Below are positions 1 through 7,933 of a DNA stretch of 64,000 nucleotides, piece by piece; position 1 is the first letter of the stretch, and every line of letters begins with the position of its first letter. The position numbers and the translations under genes were made by a program. Source of the stretch: Blastocatellia bacterium (GTDB lineage Bacteria > Acidobacteriota > Blastocatellia > Chloracidobacteriales > Chloracidobacteriaceae); assembly GCA_019695185.1 (NCBI GenBank), contig JAIBAN010000038.1:1-64000 (forward strand). Direction: 5' to 3'. Under the pieces are notes generated by a model that searched no databases, was not told the DNA's origin, and saw nothing but the letters and a program-made list of their open reading frames with translations.

Positions 1-542
1 AGAATCCGGGAGGAAAGTGTCTCTTCCGTGTCGGTTGGAAAGACAGGAACGACAGCCTGGGCAACAATTGGTCCGTGGTCCAGTTCTTCGTCAACCAGAT
101 GAACCGTGCAACCGGAAAATCTGACGCCATATTCAACTGCCTGCCGCTGGGCGTGCAGTCCCGGAAAAGCCGGCAGCAGGGAAGGGTGAATGTTGACCAC
201 CCGGTTGCGTAACGCCTGGGTGAATTCCGGAGCCAGCAGCCGCATATACCCGGCCAGACAAACCAGCGACAGATTGAGCGGTGTCAGAGCCGCCAGCAGT
301 TGGGCGGCATGTTCTGTGCGGGTCAGCCCTTTGTGGGGAATCACAAGCGTTGGAATTCCACGGGCGGCGGCTTTGTGGAGCCCTTCGGCATCTGCCACAT
401 TGCTGATGACCAAAGCGATTTCGGCCTGCAACTGCCCGGCGGCAATGGCATCGGCCAAGGCTGTCAGATTGGAACCACGCCCGGAGATGAGGATGGCAAT
501 TTTTTTTGAAAGGACTGAGGACTGAGGACTGAGGATATTCAT
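1..542 (-). CDS. purN: Phosphoribosylglycinamide formyltransferase (partial, 3' end off window)
   Basis: PurN transfers a formyl group from 10-formyl-THF to GAR, the third step of de novo purine synthesis in the cytosol. Visible motifs are the N-terminal ILISGRGSN loop, the catalytic NIHPSLLPAFPG segment (Asn/His) and HLVDEELDHGPIVAQ carrying the catalytic Asp. About 180 codons are visible; the family is about 190-215, so only a short C-terminus is missing beyond base 1. The only suitable in-frame ATG is at 542, inside a GGACTGA heptad array, so the first dozen residues (MNILSPQSSVLS) are repeat-encoded and precede the conserved KKIAIL strand. No Shine-Dalgarno site is obvious. The gene lies downstream of pnp on the same strand, separated by the heptad hairpin. 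Function is confident; the exact start is less so. Confidence 0.93.
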   Translation of the reverse strand, partial: MNILSPQSSVLSKKIAILISGRGSNLTALADAIAAGQLQAEIALVISNVADAEGLHKAAARGIPTLVIPHKGLTRTEHAAQLLAALTPLNLSLVCLAGYMRLLAPEFTQALRNRVVNIHPSLLPAFPGLHAQRQAVEYGVRFSGCTVHLVDEELDHGPIVAQAVVPVFPTDTEETLSSRI

Positions 543-700
543 AGGACTGAGGGCTGAGGACTGAGGACTGAGGATATTCAGGAATAAGGTTGAATTTTTT
601 CCACTGATTCAACGTTCTAATCAGTTTCGATGACTGATTTTTTCACTCAGTCCTCAGTCCTCAGTCCTCAGTCCTTAAAATATCCTCAGTCCTCAGTCCT
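511..700. repeat. Heptad-arm inverted element A (GGACTGA)
   Basis: The left arm (511-583) is a run of GGACTGA heptads, interrupted twice by GGATATTCA-like bases. The right arm (645-700) is the reverse complement, with TCAGTCC heptads and the matching TAAAATATCC interruption. The core is about 60 bp and A/T-rich. The arms could pair into a long hairpin in the pnp-purN transcript. The left arm includes the purN start codon at 540-542. Confidence 0.9.
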
Positions 701-708
701 TTTCTTGG

Positions 709-2964
709 TTAGCGGCGGCGCGGCGGTCGGCGGTCGCCGCCCCGGCGTTCCGGACGGTCTCCCCGTTCGGGCCGTTCACCCCGTTCCGGGCGGTCACCCC
801 GGTCAGGCGACATACTCCGTTCCGGTGAAAGCGAGGCTTCCTGGTCACCGCTGCCATTGGCGGAAGCTTCGGTACCGTTTCCGTTTTCAGCCGCCAGGAG
901 CGCTTTGCGACTGAGGCGGATTTTGCCGGTCGGGTCGGTGCTCAGGCATTTGACCATGATTTGCTGGCCTTCTTTCAGCTCGTCGTGAATGCTGCGCACG
1001 CGATAGTTGGCCACTTCCGAAATGTGAAGCAGTCCTTCCGTGCCGGGCAGGATTTCAACAAACGCACCGAAATCAGCCAGCCGGGTGACCGTGCCGAGAT
1101 AGGTTTTGCCCACTTCGACTTCTTCAATAATGGCTTCGATGATGGCGCGGGCTTTAGCACCGGCTTCGCCGTCGGTTGCTGCGATATTGACGCGGCCATC
1201 GTCCTCGATGTCAATTTTGCAGCCCGTTTTTTCAACAATACCCCGAATCACTTTGCCACCGGAACCAATCACTTCCCGAATCTTGGCGACCGGAATCTGG
1301 ATGGTGATGATACGCGGTGCATAGGGGCTCATCTCCGTGCGCGGAGTCGCCAGGGCTTCGGTCATCTTGTTCAGGATGAAGAGGCGTCCGGCTTTGGCTT
1401 GATTGAGGGCATCAGCCAGAATCTGGGCGTTGAGACCGGAAACCTTGATGTCCATCTGGAGTGCCGTAATCCCGTTGGCCGTTCCGGCGACTTTGAAATC
1501 CATATCGCCGTAGTGGTCTTCGGCTCCGGCAATGTCAGTCAGGATGGCATATTTCTTGCCGGTTATAACCAGACCCATGGCAACCCCGGCCACCGGAGCC
1601 TTGATTGGCACCCCGGCATCCATCAACGCCAGAATCCCGCCGCAAATGGTGGCCATGGAGGAAGAACCGTTGGATTCGGTGATGTCCGACACAATCCGCA
1701 CGACATAGGGCCAGTTTTCATCCGGCATGACGGCGGCAATGGCCCGATGGGCCAAAGCACCGTGGCCGATTTCGCGGCGTCCAGGCGCACCCACGCGTCC
1801 GACTTCGCCAACCGAAAACGGCGGGAAGTTGTAGTTCAAAATGAAATTCCGCTTGATTTCACCGGTTTCGATGTCATCCAGGTATTGCACATCATTGCTC
1901 GTTCCGAGCGTGGTGGTGACGATGGCCTGGGTTTCTCCACGAGTGAAGAGGGCGCTGCCATGAGTGCGCGGCAGCCAGCCGACTTCGACGCTGATGGGGC
2001 GGATTTCCGAGAACCGACGGCCATCCGGACGGCGACGGTTGTTGAGAATGTCGTCGCGGAAGATGGTTTCCTTGAGATGGTCGAAAATCTTTTTGGCCAT
2101 CCCCTGTTTTTCCGGCTGTTCGTCGTAGGCCGCGACGACCCGTTCCTTGAGGGCGTCCACGGCGGCATAGCTGGCGAGCTTGTCCTGGTCGCGGGTGTCG
2201 AGGGCGGCGCGCAGGTCGGCGGCAAATTTTTCCTCGATTTCCTTGAGTTGGTCCTGGTCAAGCTGTTCGGGTGTCACTTCGCGTTTCGGTTTGCCGACTT
2301 TTTCGCGGAGTTCGCGCTGCATGGCGCAGAGTTTTTTGATTTCGCTATGGCCGAAAATCATGGCTTCCACCATGACTTCCTCGGAAACTTCCTTGGCTCC
2401 GCACTCGACCATGCAGATGGCTTCTTCGCTGCCTGCCAGAATCAGGTTGAGCGACGAATTGCGCATATCCTGATAGGTCGGGTTGACCACATAGCGGCCT
2501 TCGACCAGACCGACCCGCACCCCGGCAATCGGATTCAGAAAAGGAATGTCCGAAATAAAAAGGGCGGTCGAAGCACCGGTGATGGCCAGCACGTCCGGGT
2601 CATTGGAGGTGTCCGCCGACATGACCATGGCCACAATCTGGGTTTCAGCTTTGTAGCCGTCGGCAAAGAGCGGACGAATCGGACGGTCAATCAGGCGGCT
2701 GGTCAGGGTTTCCCGTTCCGAGGGCCGGCCTTCGCGTTTGAAATAGCCGCCGGGAATCCGTCCCGAGGCATAACCATATTCCCGGTAATCAACCGTCAAC
2801 GGGAAGAAATCTTTTTCTGTGTTGTGATTTTCGCCGACGGCGGTCACCAGTAACACGGTATCACCATACCGAATAATGACTGAACCGTTCGCCTGTTTGG
2901 CGATTTTACCTGTTTCGATGGTGAGTTCTCGTCCACCAAATTGGATGGACTGTTTTACGTACAT
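709..2964 (-). CDS. pnp: Polyribonucleotide nucleotidyltransferase (PNPase)
   Basis: A 3'-5' phosphorolytic exoribonuclease of mRNA decay, normally a trimer in the degradosome. The 751 residues show two RNase PH domains (about 1-230 and 320-540), then a KH domain with the GSGGKVIRGI loop and an S1 domain (GTVTRLADFGAFVEILPGTEGLLHISEV region). The last 35 residues are an Arg-rich RPERGDRPERR-type tail that may bind RNA or a partner. The ATG at 2964 gives the MYVKQSIQFGGRELTIETG start typical of the family and has AGAGGAG about 9 bases upstream; a longer frame begins 21 codons earlier without support. Upstream on the same strand is rpsO, the classical rpsO-pnp order. Confidence 0.97.
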   Translation of the reverse strand: MYVKQSIQFGGRELTIETGKIAKQANGSVIIRYGDTVLLVTAVGENHNTEKDFFPLTVDYREYGYASGRIPGGYFKREGRPSERETLTSRLIDRPIRPLFADGYKAETQIVAMVMSADTSNDPDVLAITGASTALFISDIPFLNPIAGVRVGLVEGRYVVNPTYQDMRNSSLNLILAGSEEAICMVECGAKEVSEEVMVEAMIFGHSEIKKLCAMQRELREKVGKPKREVTPEQLDQDQLKEIEEKFAADLRAALDTRDQDKLASYAAVDALKERVVAAYDEQPEKQGMAKKIFDHLKETIFRDDILNNRRRPDGRRFSEIRPISVEVGWLPRTHGSALFTRGETQAIVTTTLGTSNDVQYLDDIETGEIKRNFILNYNFPPFSVGEVGRVGAPGRREIGHGALAHRAIAAVMPDENWPYVVRIVSDITESNGSSSMATICGGILALMDAGVPIKAPVAGVAMGLVITGKKYAILTDIAGAEDHYGDMDFKVAGTANGITALQMDIKVSGLNAQILADALNQAKAGRLFILNKMTEALATPRTEMSPYAPRIITIQIPVAKIREVIGSGGKVIRGIVEKTGCKIDIEDDGRVNIAATDGEAGAKARAIIEAIIEEVEVGKTYLGTVTRLADFGAFVEILPGTEGLLHISEVANYRVRSIHDELKEGQQIMVKCLSTDPTGKIRLSRKALLAAENGNGTEASANGSGDQEASLSPERSMSPDRGDRPERGERPERGDRPERRGGDRRPPRRR

Positions 2965-3394
2965 AAATATCTTCTCCTCTACGACATCCGAAGTGCCTGA
3001 AACAACTTCAGGACTGAAAGGAAGCAACGGGGAAAATTTGCGGGGAACCGGACCGGCATTGGCCCTGGTTGACTCCCTGGTCCGTCACCCGTGCTTCAGA
3101 AAAGGTTCCACCGGGGCACCTGCGGTCAAGCCTGCGGGTGCAGCCGGGTTTGACAACGGCAGCCGGAAAAAAGGCCCGTCAAGGAAAAAAACGAAACCGG
3201 AAGCGGTCAGGCACTGAGGTACCTTGCCGCTTCCGGCTGTGCGATTGAAGTTGCGCGTTGCGGACCCAGCCGATACGGCAGGGAAGCCTTCTCCTTGCGC
3301 CGGGCGCGGTGCGCCGGTCGTGGAGGTGGGGCAAACCGTTGTGAGACAATGACTTTCCGACAAAGATTGGCCCGCCGCAAGACTGCAACGAAAG
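2965..3394. other. rpsO-pnp intergenic region
   Basis: The 430 bases between rpsO and pnp contain no convincing gene. They hold the hairpin/U-tract annotated separately and the pnp leader. In enterobacteria the pnp leader is the site of PNPase autoregulation; whether this leader has that role cannot be judged from sequence alone. Confidence 0.6.
3184..3236 (-). terminator. Rho-independent terminator after rpsO
   Basis: Read on the minus strand, a perfect 10-bp stem (CCGGAAGCGG with CCGCTTCCGG, + strand 3197-3206 and 3227-3236) with a 20-base loop is followed directly by TTTCGTTTTTTT. It lies 160 bases past the rpsO stop. It is a candidate terminator or attenuator between rpsO and pnp, like the terminator found between these genes in E. 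coli. Confidence 0.8.
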
Positions 3395-3664
3395 TTATTT
3401 GCGGATTCCAAGTTTGGCGATCACCTGGTGGTAACGATTATTGTCAATACGCTTGAGGTAATCGAGCATACTTCGGCGCTGGCTGACGAGTTTCAGCAGG
3501 CCGCGACGGGAATGGTTGTCCTTAACGTGCGTTTTGAAGTGCAACGTCAAATCTTCAATGCGTTTGGTGAGAAGCGCGATTTGCACTTCCGGCGAACCGG
3601 TATCGGTTGCATGGGTTTTGTGCTTCTCAATGATGGTTTCTTTCATCTCTCTTGCGAGTGCCAC
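3395..3664 (-). CDS. rpsO: 30S ribosomal protein S15
   Basis: S15 binds 16S rRNA and nucleates the platform of the 30S subunit. The 89-residue length equals the family norm. Recognisable segments are [31 protein letters not shown] and [14 protein letters not shown] start at 3664 with GGAGGG about 10 bases upstream gives the standard N-terminus [11 protein letters not shown]; the internal ATG six codons later would shorten helix 1. A terminator-like hairpin follows, then pnp. Confidence 0.97.
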   Translation of the reverse strand: MALAREMKETIIEKHKTHATDTGSPEVQIALLTKRIEDLTLHFKTHVKDNHSRRGLLKLVSQRRSMLDYLKRIDNNRYHQVIAKLGIRK

Positions 3665-3911
3665 AGAAAAATCCCTCCGCTTATCGAAATCTCAGGCCGA
3701 AACCATAATCGTTTCGACACACTTCGATGGGTATAGGTGGTGAGCTTCAAAAATTCCTGAATCCAGAACATCAACGGCTGTTGAATGTATGCGAGAAACC
3801 GCCAGGGGTGGAATTTCGGGAAGCGAGAGTATCAACCGTCGGCATCGTGCGAATGAGGCACACAGCAGGGGTGTGCGTCAAAAATGCTACGAATGCGCCC
3901 ACGTGCATGCA

Positions 3912-4103
3912 TTAGGCGGCTTTCAGAACTTTACCGGCTTTGATGCAGCGTGTGCAGACGCGCATATGCTGGTTCCCTTTGGGGGTTGCCACCTTAACGC
4001 GTTGCAAATTCGGGTTGAAACGACGTTTGGTGCGATTATTGGCGTGCGAAACGCGGTTACCGAACATCGGCCCTTTGTCGCAAATTTCACAACGTCGTGC
4101 CAT
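3912..4103 (-). CDS. rpmB: 50S ribosomal protein L28
   Basis: A 63-residue large-subunit protein that begins [29 protein letters not shown], the classical L28 start. It retains Cys pairs (CEIC near the N-terminus, CTRC near the C-terminus), the zinc-binding form of L28. GGAGGG lies about 7 bases before the ATG; the open frame extends 25 codons further upstream but lacks a family match. The 247-bp gap to rpsO shows no gene. Confidence 0.95.
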   Translation of the reverse strand: MARRCEICDKGPMFGNRVSHANNRTKRRFNPNLQRVKVATPKGNQHMRVCTRCIKAGKVLKAA

Positions 4104-4193
4104 TACGTTGCCCTCCTTTCTTTTCTTGATTACAATGCAAAGTTCAGCTTTATAGCAAAATCCCAACTGCTTCGTCAAACCAGGGTCAGGGAA

Positions 4194-4218
4194 AGCTTTC
4201 AGCCATCAGCTTTCAGCC
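4194..4218. repeat. Short degenerate heptad repeat (AGCTTTC/AGCCATC)
   Basis: Two alternating 7-mers, AGCTTTC and AGCCATC or AGCC, run for about 25 bp between rpmB and the divergent lipoprotein gene. It has the same 7-bp period as the larger elements but no clear opposite arm. Confidence 0.5.
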
Positions 4219-4352
4219 AACCGCATTTTTCCTGTCAGGTGATCTGGTTCGCTGCTTCGGCAGGGAATTGGTCCAGGTGGAAAAGATTGAAGGCCAAGGT
4301 CTGAATGCCGGCAGCCTGTTTGCCCAAACCTCACATTTAGGAGTTACGTTTC

Positions 4353-5570
4353 GTGAACCGTTCCTTTTCTTCTCGCCTTTTTCTCAGCCTCGCGCTTGTG
4401 GCATGCGCGGCGTTTTTTGGTGGATGTAATCAATCCGCCTCCGGAACCAGCGGCGGCGGCAGTGCCGAAGTTGCAGCCAAAGTCAATTCAGTCGCCATTC
4501 CCATGACCAGGGTCGAACGCCAGCTTGAGTTGACCTTGAAACCCGAAGGCGTCAAACCGACGGATTTGAGCCCGATTGAATTGGCCTCGACCAGACTCAG
4601 AATTCTGGAACAACTCATCAGCCAGGAAATCATGGTCCAACGCGCACAAAAGGACAGCGTACAAGTGACGGATGACGAAGTCCGCCAAGCCGTGCAAGCG
4701 TTTATTCGGGAAAAGACCGGTACCCAGGAGGAATTTCAGAAGCAACTCAAGGACATTGGCCTGACCGAAGAGGAATTCCGCAACGAACAACGCCAGATTC
4801 TGCTCATCAACAAGTGGCAGGAAAAACAGAAAGTCCGGATTCCGGCTCCCTCGGAAAAGGAAATTTCCGACTTTTACACCCAGAACCGGGACCAGTTCAA
4901 AATCGGACGCGGCGTCTATCTGAGCCAGATTATGGTTGACCCGGCGAACAACGGGCTCAAAAACGATGCCATCGGCGCGGAACAGGCCAAACAGAAAATC
5001 GCCGGGGTTTCCACTCGCCTCAAAGCCGGAGACGACTTTGCCACAGTTGCCCGCCTCCTTTCCGAAGATATGCGCACCGCAGTCGGCGGCGGCGATATGG
5101 GTTTTGCACCTGAGGAAGCCATGGCTCAAACCTATCCGGATGTGCTGGTGAAGCGGTTTTTCACGATGCGCGAAGGTGAAATCACTGAACCAATTCAGGG
5201 TTCGGAAGGCCGGATGTATATCTTTAAGGTAACCGGCAAGAAAACCGAACCGGAAGAACTGAAACTGGAAGACCCGGAAGTCAAGAAACGGATTGCCGAT
5301 GTCATTCGCAACCAGCGCGAACAGGTTATGAATGCGGCGCTCTTGTCATTGGCCACTGCCGAAGCACGAGTGGAAAACTATCTGGCCCAACGCGTGTTGG
5401 AAAATCCGAGCAACTTCGGTTCGCTCCGGCCCAACAGCGCGATGAATTCAGGAACGGTGCCACCTCCGGCGGAAACCAAACCTGCGGAAACCAAACCTGC
5501 CGAACCCAAACCCACCGAACCCAAGGCGGAAGAAAAGAAACCGGCTGAAACGAAACCCGCCACCAAATAG
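4353..5570 (+). CDS. PpiC/SurA-type peptidyl-prolyl isomerase lipoprotein
   Basis: A predicted periplasmic chaperone/isomerase for outer-membrane proteins. The 405 residues begin with a lipoprotein signal ending in FFGGC (Cys25). A SurA-like N-terminal helical domain follows, with a VNSVAIPMTRVERQL start and FIREKTGTQEEFQKQL, then one parvulin domain around 180-300 (VYLSQIMVD, FATVARLLSEDMRTAVGGGDMGF). The last 45 residues are a low-complexity Pro/Lys/Glu repeat (KPAETKPAEPKP) that could span periplasm or peptidoglycan. The GTG at 4353 has TTAGGAG 9 bases upstream. The stop codon abuts heptad element B. SurA or PrsA role is inferred. Confidence 0.88.
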   Translation: MNRSFSSRLFLSLALVACAAFFGGCNQSASGTSGGGSAEVAAKVNSVAIPMTRVERQLELTLKPEGVKPTDLSPIELASTRLRILEQLISQEIMVQRAQKDSVQVTDDEVRQAVQAFIREKTGTQEEFQKQLKDIGLTEEEFRNEQRQILLINKWQEKQKVRIPAPSEKEISDFYTQNRDQFKIGRGVYLSQIMVDPANNGLKNDAIGAEQAKQKIAGVSTRLKAGDDFATVARLLSEDMRTAVGGGDMGFAPEEAMAQTYPDVLVKRFFTMREGEITEPIQGSEGRMYIFKVTGKKTEPEELKLEDPEVKKRIADVIRNQREQVMNAALLSLATAEARVENYLAQRVLENPSNFGSLRPNSAMNSGTVPPPAETKPAETKPAEPKPTEPKAEEKKPAETKPATK

Positions 5571-5700
5571 GGTTCAGGGTTCAGGGTTCAGGGTTTCGGG
5601 GTCTGAAAGTTTTGAGTTTGGAGTTGTGATAACTTTGGCTCAGATTTTCAAACTTCTGAACCCTGAACCCTGAACCCTGAACCCTGAACCCTGAACCCTA
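5571..5700. repeat. Heptad-arm inverted element B (GGTTCAG/CCCTGAA)
   Basis: The left arm (5571-5597) is three to four GGGTTCA heptads starting at the base after the upstream stop codon. The right arm (5656-5700) is six CCCTGAA heptads ending three bases before the ABC-F start codon. The core is about 58 bp. The whole intergenic space between the two genes is this element. Confidence 0.92.
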
Positions 5701-5703
5701 GAC

Positions 5704-7617
5704 ATGCTTTTTCGATTTGATGACGTCCATAAATCCTACGGCGCGACCGAAGTGCTGCGCGGCGTGACCTTTCAGGTCAATCCGGGTGAGAAAGTCGGGC
5801 TGGTTGGCCGCAACGGGGCCGGTAAATCAACCCTCTTCAAGCTGTTGTGCCGCGTGGAAGCGCCTGATACCGGGCAGGTAATTCGGGTTTCCGGCCTGTC
5901 CATCGGACTGCTGGAACAACATCCGCATTTTCCGGAGGCGGTGACCATCGTTGAGGCGGCGCGGAGTGTTTTTACCCGCCTGCACGCCATCGAGGCCGAC
6001 ATGCAGCGGCTGGAACATGAAATGGCCGAGCATGCCGAGGAAAACGACTACCTGGCCGGGATTCTGGAAACCTACAGCGAGCTGCAACACGAGTTTGAAG
6101 TGCAGGGCGGCTTTACCTATCGTGCGAGGGTTGAAGAAGTCCTGATGGGGCTGGGTTTCAAAAAAGACGATTTCGCAACTCCGGTGCAGAATCTGAGCGG
6201 CGGCCAGCAGGGACGGCTGCATTTGGCCATGCTGCTGCTCAAGGAACCGGACGTGCTGCTGCTTGACGAACCAACCAATCACCTCGATTTGCGGGCAGTG
6301 GAATGGTTGGAGGAATTTTTACGGGCGTACAAATCGGCTTATGTGGTGATTTCGCATGACCGGTACCTGCTGGACCGCGTGACCGAGCGCACGGTTGAAA
6401 TTGACCGGGGTGTGACAACTTCCTATACCGGTTCGTTTTCGGAATATCTGGTCAAGCGCGATGCCGAGCGGGAAATCCAGCAGCGCCATTACGAGAACCA
6501 GCAGGAGGAAATCGCCCGCGTCGAGGAATTCATCCGCCGCAATCTGGCCGGACAAAAAACCAAGCAGGCCAAATCCCGCCGCAATCAGTTGGAGCGGATG
6601 GAACGGGTCGAGGCTGCCGTCACGGAAGCCGGGGCCAGCAATTTCTCGCTCAAAAAAGTGGTGCGGACCGGCGACAATGTGCTGATTGTCGAAGATTTGG
6701 CGGTTGGTTATGACGGGAAGGCATTGGTTGAGCCGATGCAGTTCACCGTCTATCGGGGTGACCGCCTCGGCATCATTGGCGGCAACGGGGCCGGGAAAAC
6801 CACGTTTCTCAAAACTGTTTTGGGAAATCTGGAACCGGTTGACGGCGATTTGCGCTGGGGTACCAACACCCAGGTTGGTTATTACGACCAGCGTTTGGAA
6901 GGGCTGACGCTGGCCAATACGGTGATGGGGGAACTTCAGTCGGAGCATCCGGGAGTCACCGAAGGGGAACTGCGTTCCTTTCTGGCCCGCTTTCTCTTTC
7001 GCGGCGATGATATTTACAAAGAAGTGCGGGTGCTGTCGGGGGGCGAACGCGGACGGCTGGCCCTGGCCAAGCTGATTTACAGCCGGGCAAACGTACTCAC
7101 CCTCGACGAACCGACCAATCATCTGGATATTGCCTCGTGCGAGGCGCTCGAAGCTGCGCTGGACGAATACAACGGGACCTGTCTCATCGTTTCGCACGAC
7201 CGTTATTTTCTGGATAATGTCGCCACCCGGATTCTGTTCCTGGAAAACGGAACGTGGCGGATTTTTGACGGTTCCTACACGGAATTGTGGGAAGCCCGCC
7301 AGGCCGAAAAGGATTCCGCCCGCCAGGCCGAAATCGAAGCCGAGAAAGAGCGCAAAGCCAAGGAACAACCCGTGGTGGAAGCCAAACGGGCGGCGGCACC
7401 GAAAAAGAAAAAGCTCCGCAAGCCCGAAGCGGTCGAAGCCGACATTGCCGAAGCCGAAACCGATTTGGAGGAAGTGTCCGCCGCCATGTCCACCCCCGAA
7501 GTGGCCACGAGTCCCGAACTCCTCGCCGAATACAACACTCGCTACGAAGCCCTCACGGCCCGGATTGAGGAACTCTTCGCCGAGTGGGAGGAAGCCTCCG
7601 CTGAAAGCCCTGCCTAA
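5704..7617 (+). CDS. ABC-F family ATPase (Uup/EttA-like)
   Basis: A soluble duplicated ABC ATPase without membrane domain, of the ribosome-associated ABC-F class. In 637 residues there are two nucleotide-binding domains: Walker A GRNGAGKST, signature LSGGQQGR and LLLDEPTNHLD in the first; GGNGAGKTT, LSGGERGR and LTLDEPTNHLD in the second. A charged interdomain linker lies near 240-310 and a Lys-rich coiled-coil tail covers about 560-637 as in Uup. The ATG at 5704 gives the usual MLFRFDDVHKSYG start, but the 5' side is heptad repeat with no Shine-Dalgarno site. The tail favours Uup-like over EttA; the exact subfamily is unresolved. Confidence 0.93.
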   Translation: MLFRFDDVHKSYGATEVLRGVTFQVNPGEKVGLVGRNGAGKSTLFKLLCRVEAPDTGQVIRVSGLSIGLLEQHPHFPEAVTIVEAARSVFTRLHAIEADMQRLEHEMAEHAEENDYLAGILETYSELQHEFEVQGGFTYRARVEEVLMGLGFKKDDFATPVQNLSGGQQGRLHLAMLLLKEPDVLLLDEPTNHLDLRAVEWLEEFLRAYKSAYVVISHDRYLLDRVTERTVEIDRGVTTSYTGSFSEYLVKRDAEREIQQRHYENQQEEIARVEEFIRRNLAGQKTKQAKSRRNQLERMERVEAAVTEAGASNFSLKKVVRTGDNVLIVEDLAVGYDGKALVEPMQFTVYRGDRLGIIGGNGAGKTTFLKTVLGNLEPVDGDLRWGTNTQVGYYDQRLEGLTLANTVMGELQSEHPGVTEGELRSFLARFLFRGDDIYKEVRVLSGGERGRLALAKLIYSRANVLTLDEPTNHLDIASCEALEAALDEYNGTCLIVSHDRYFLDNVATRILFLENGTWRIFDGSYTELWEARQAEKDSARQAEIEAEKERKAKEQPVVEAKRAAAPKKKKLRKPEAVEADIAEAETDLEEVSAAMSTPEVATSPELLAEYNTRYEALTARIEELFAEWEEASAESPA

Positions 7618-7933
7618 CTGAAAAAAGTCTTCCGGAGGAAGACATTATAGTAGCCAGGTATGGAGCGGAGCGAAATCCCTGGAGGGTGTTGCCCCATGAG
7701 ATTTTGCGTTCCGGCAGGAGCACATCACGATTTGCAAATCGAAATGCGTCCCTGCGGGGCTGGCCACTCTTCCGAACTGCTATCCGATGCCAAAAACACG
7801 TAATACCACTGACTTCGACGGATTTGTGAAGTTTTCAGTTGAATATTTTCCAGCAGCCACGTACAACTGACTTGCGGGGTCCGGCAGCCGAGTTTCAGAC
7901 TGCCCATCTCTTTTTCCAGCTTTTCCGGCTCGC
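7618..7933. other. Intergenic region with dispersed hairpin-rich repeat
   Basis: There is no credible gene. A short hairpin (GTCTTCC GGA GGAAGAC) follows the ABC-F stop. A TAGCCAGG...GGAGCGAAATCCCTGG...GTTGCCCC block (about 7651-7695) recurs inverted at about 27580-27625. The remainder up to the kinase start shows nothing recognisable, and no clear Shine-Dalgarno site precedes ATG 7934. Confidence 0.5.

Noticed and set aside
511-700. Tandem repeats as a CRISPR array
   Set aside because: Units are 7 bp without spacers and are mirrored; no cas gene is present.
961-2853. 630-codon plus-strand open frame opposite pnp
   Set aside because: It is an antisense shadow of pnp: low-complexity Gly/Asn/Asp-rich translation and no recognisable motif, while the minus strand encodes a perfect PNPase.
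3665-3911. Possible tRNA or small gene between rpsO and rpmB
   Set aside because: No cloverleaf, T-loop or CCA end could be assembled by eye, and the short frames there lack a ribosome-binding site and protein-like composition.
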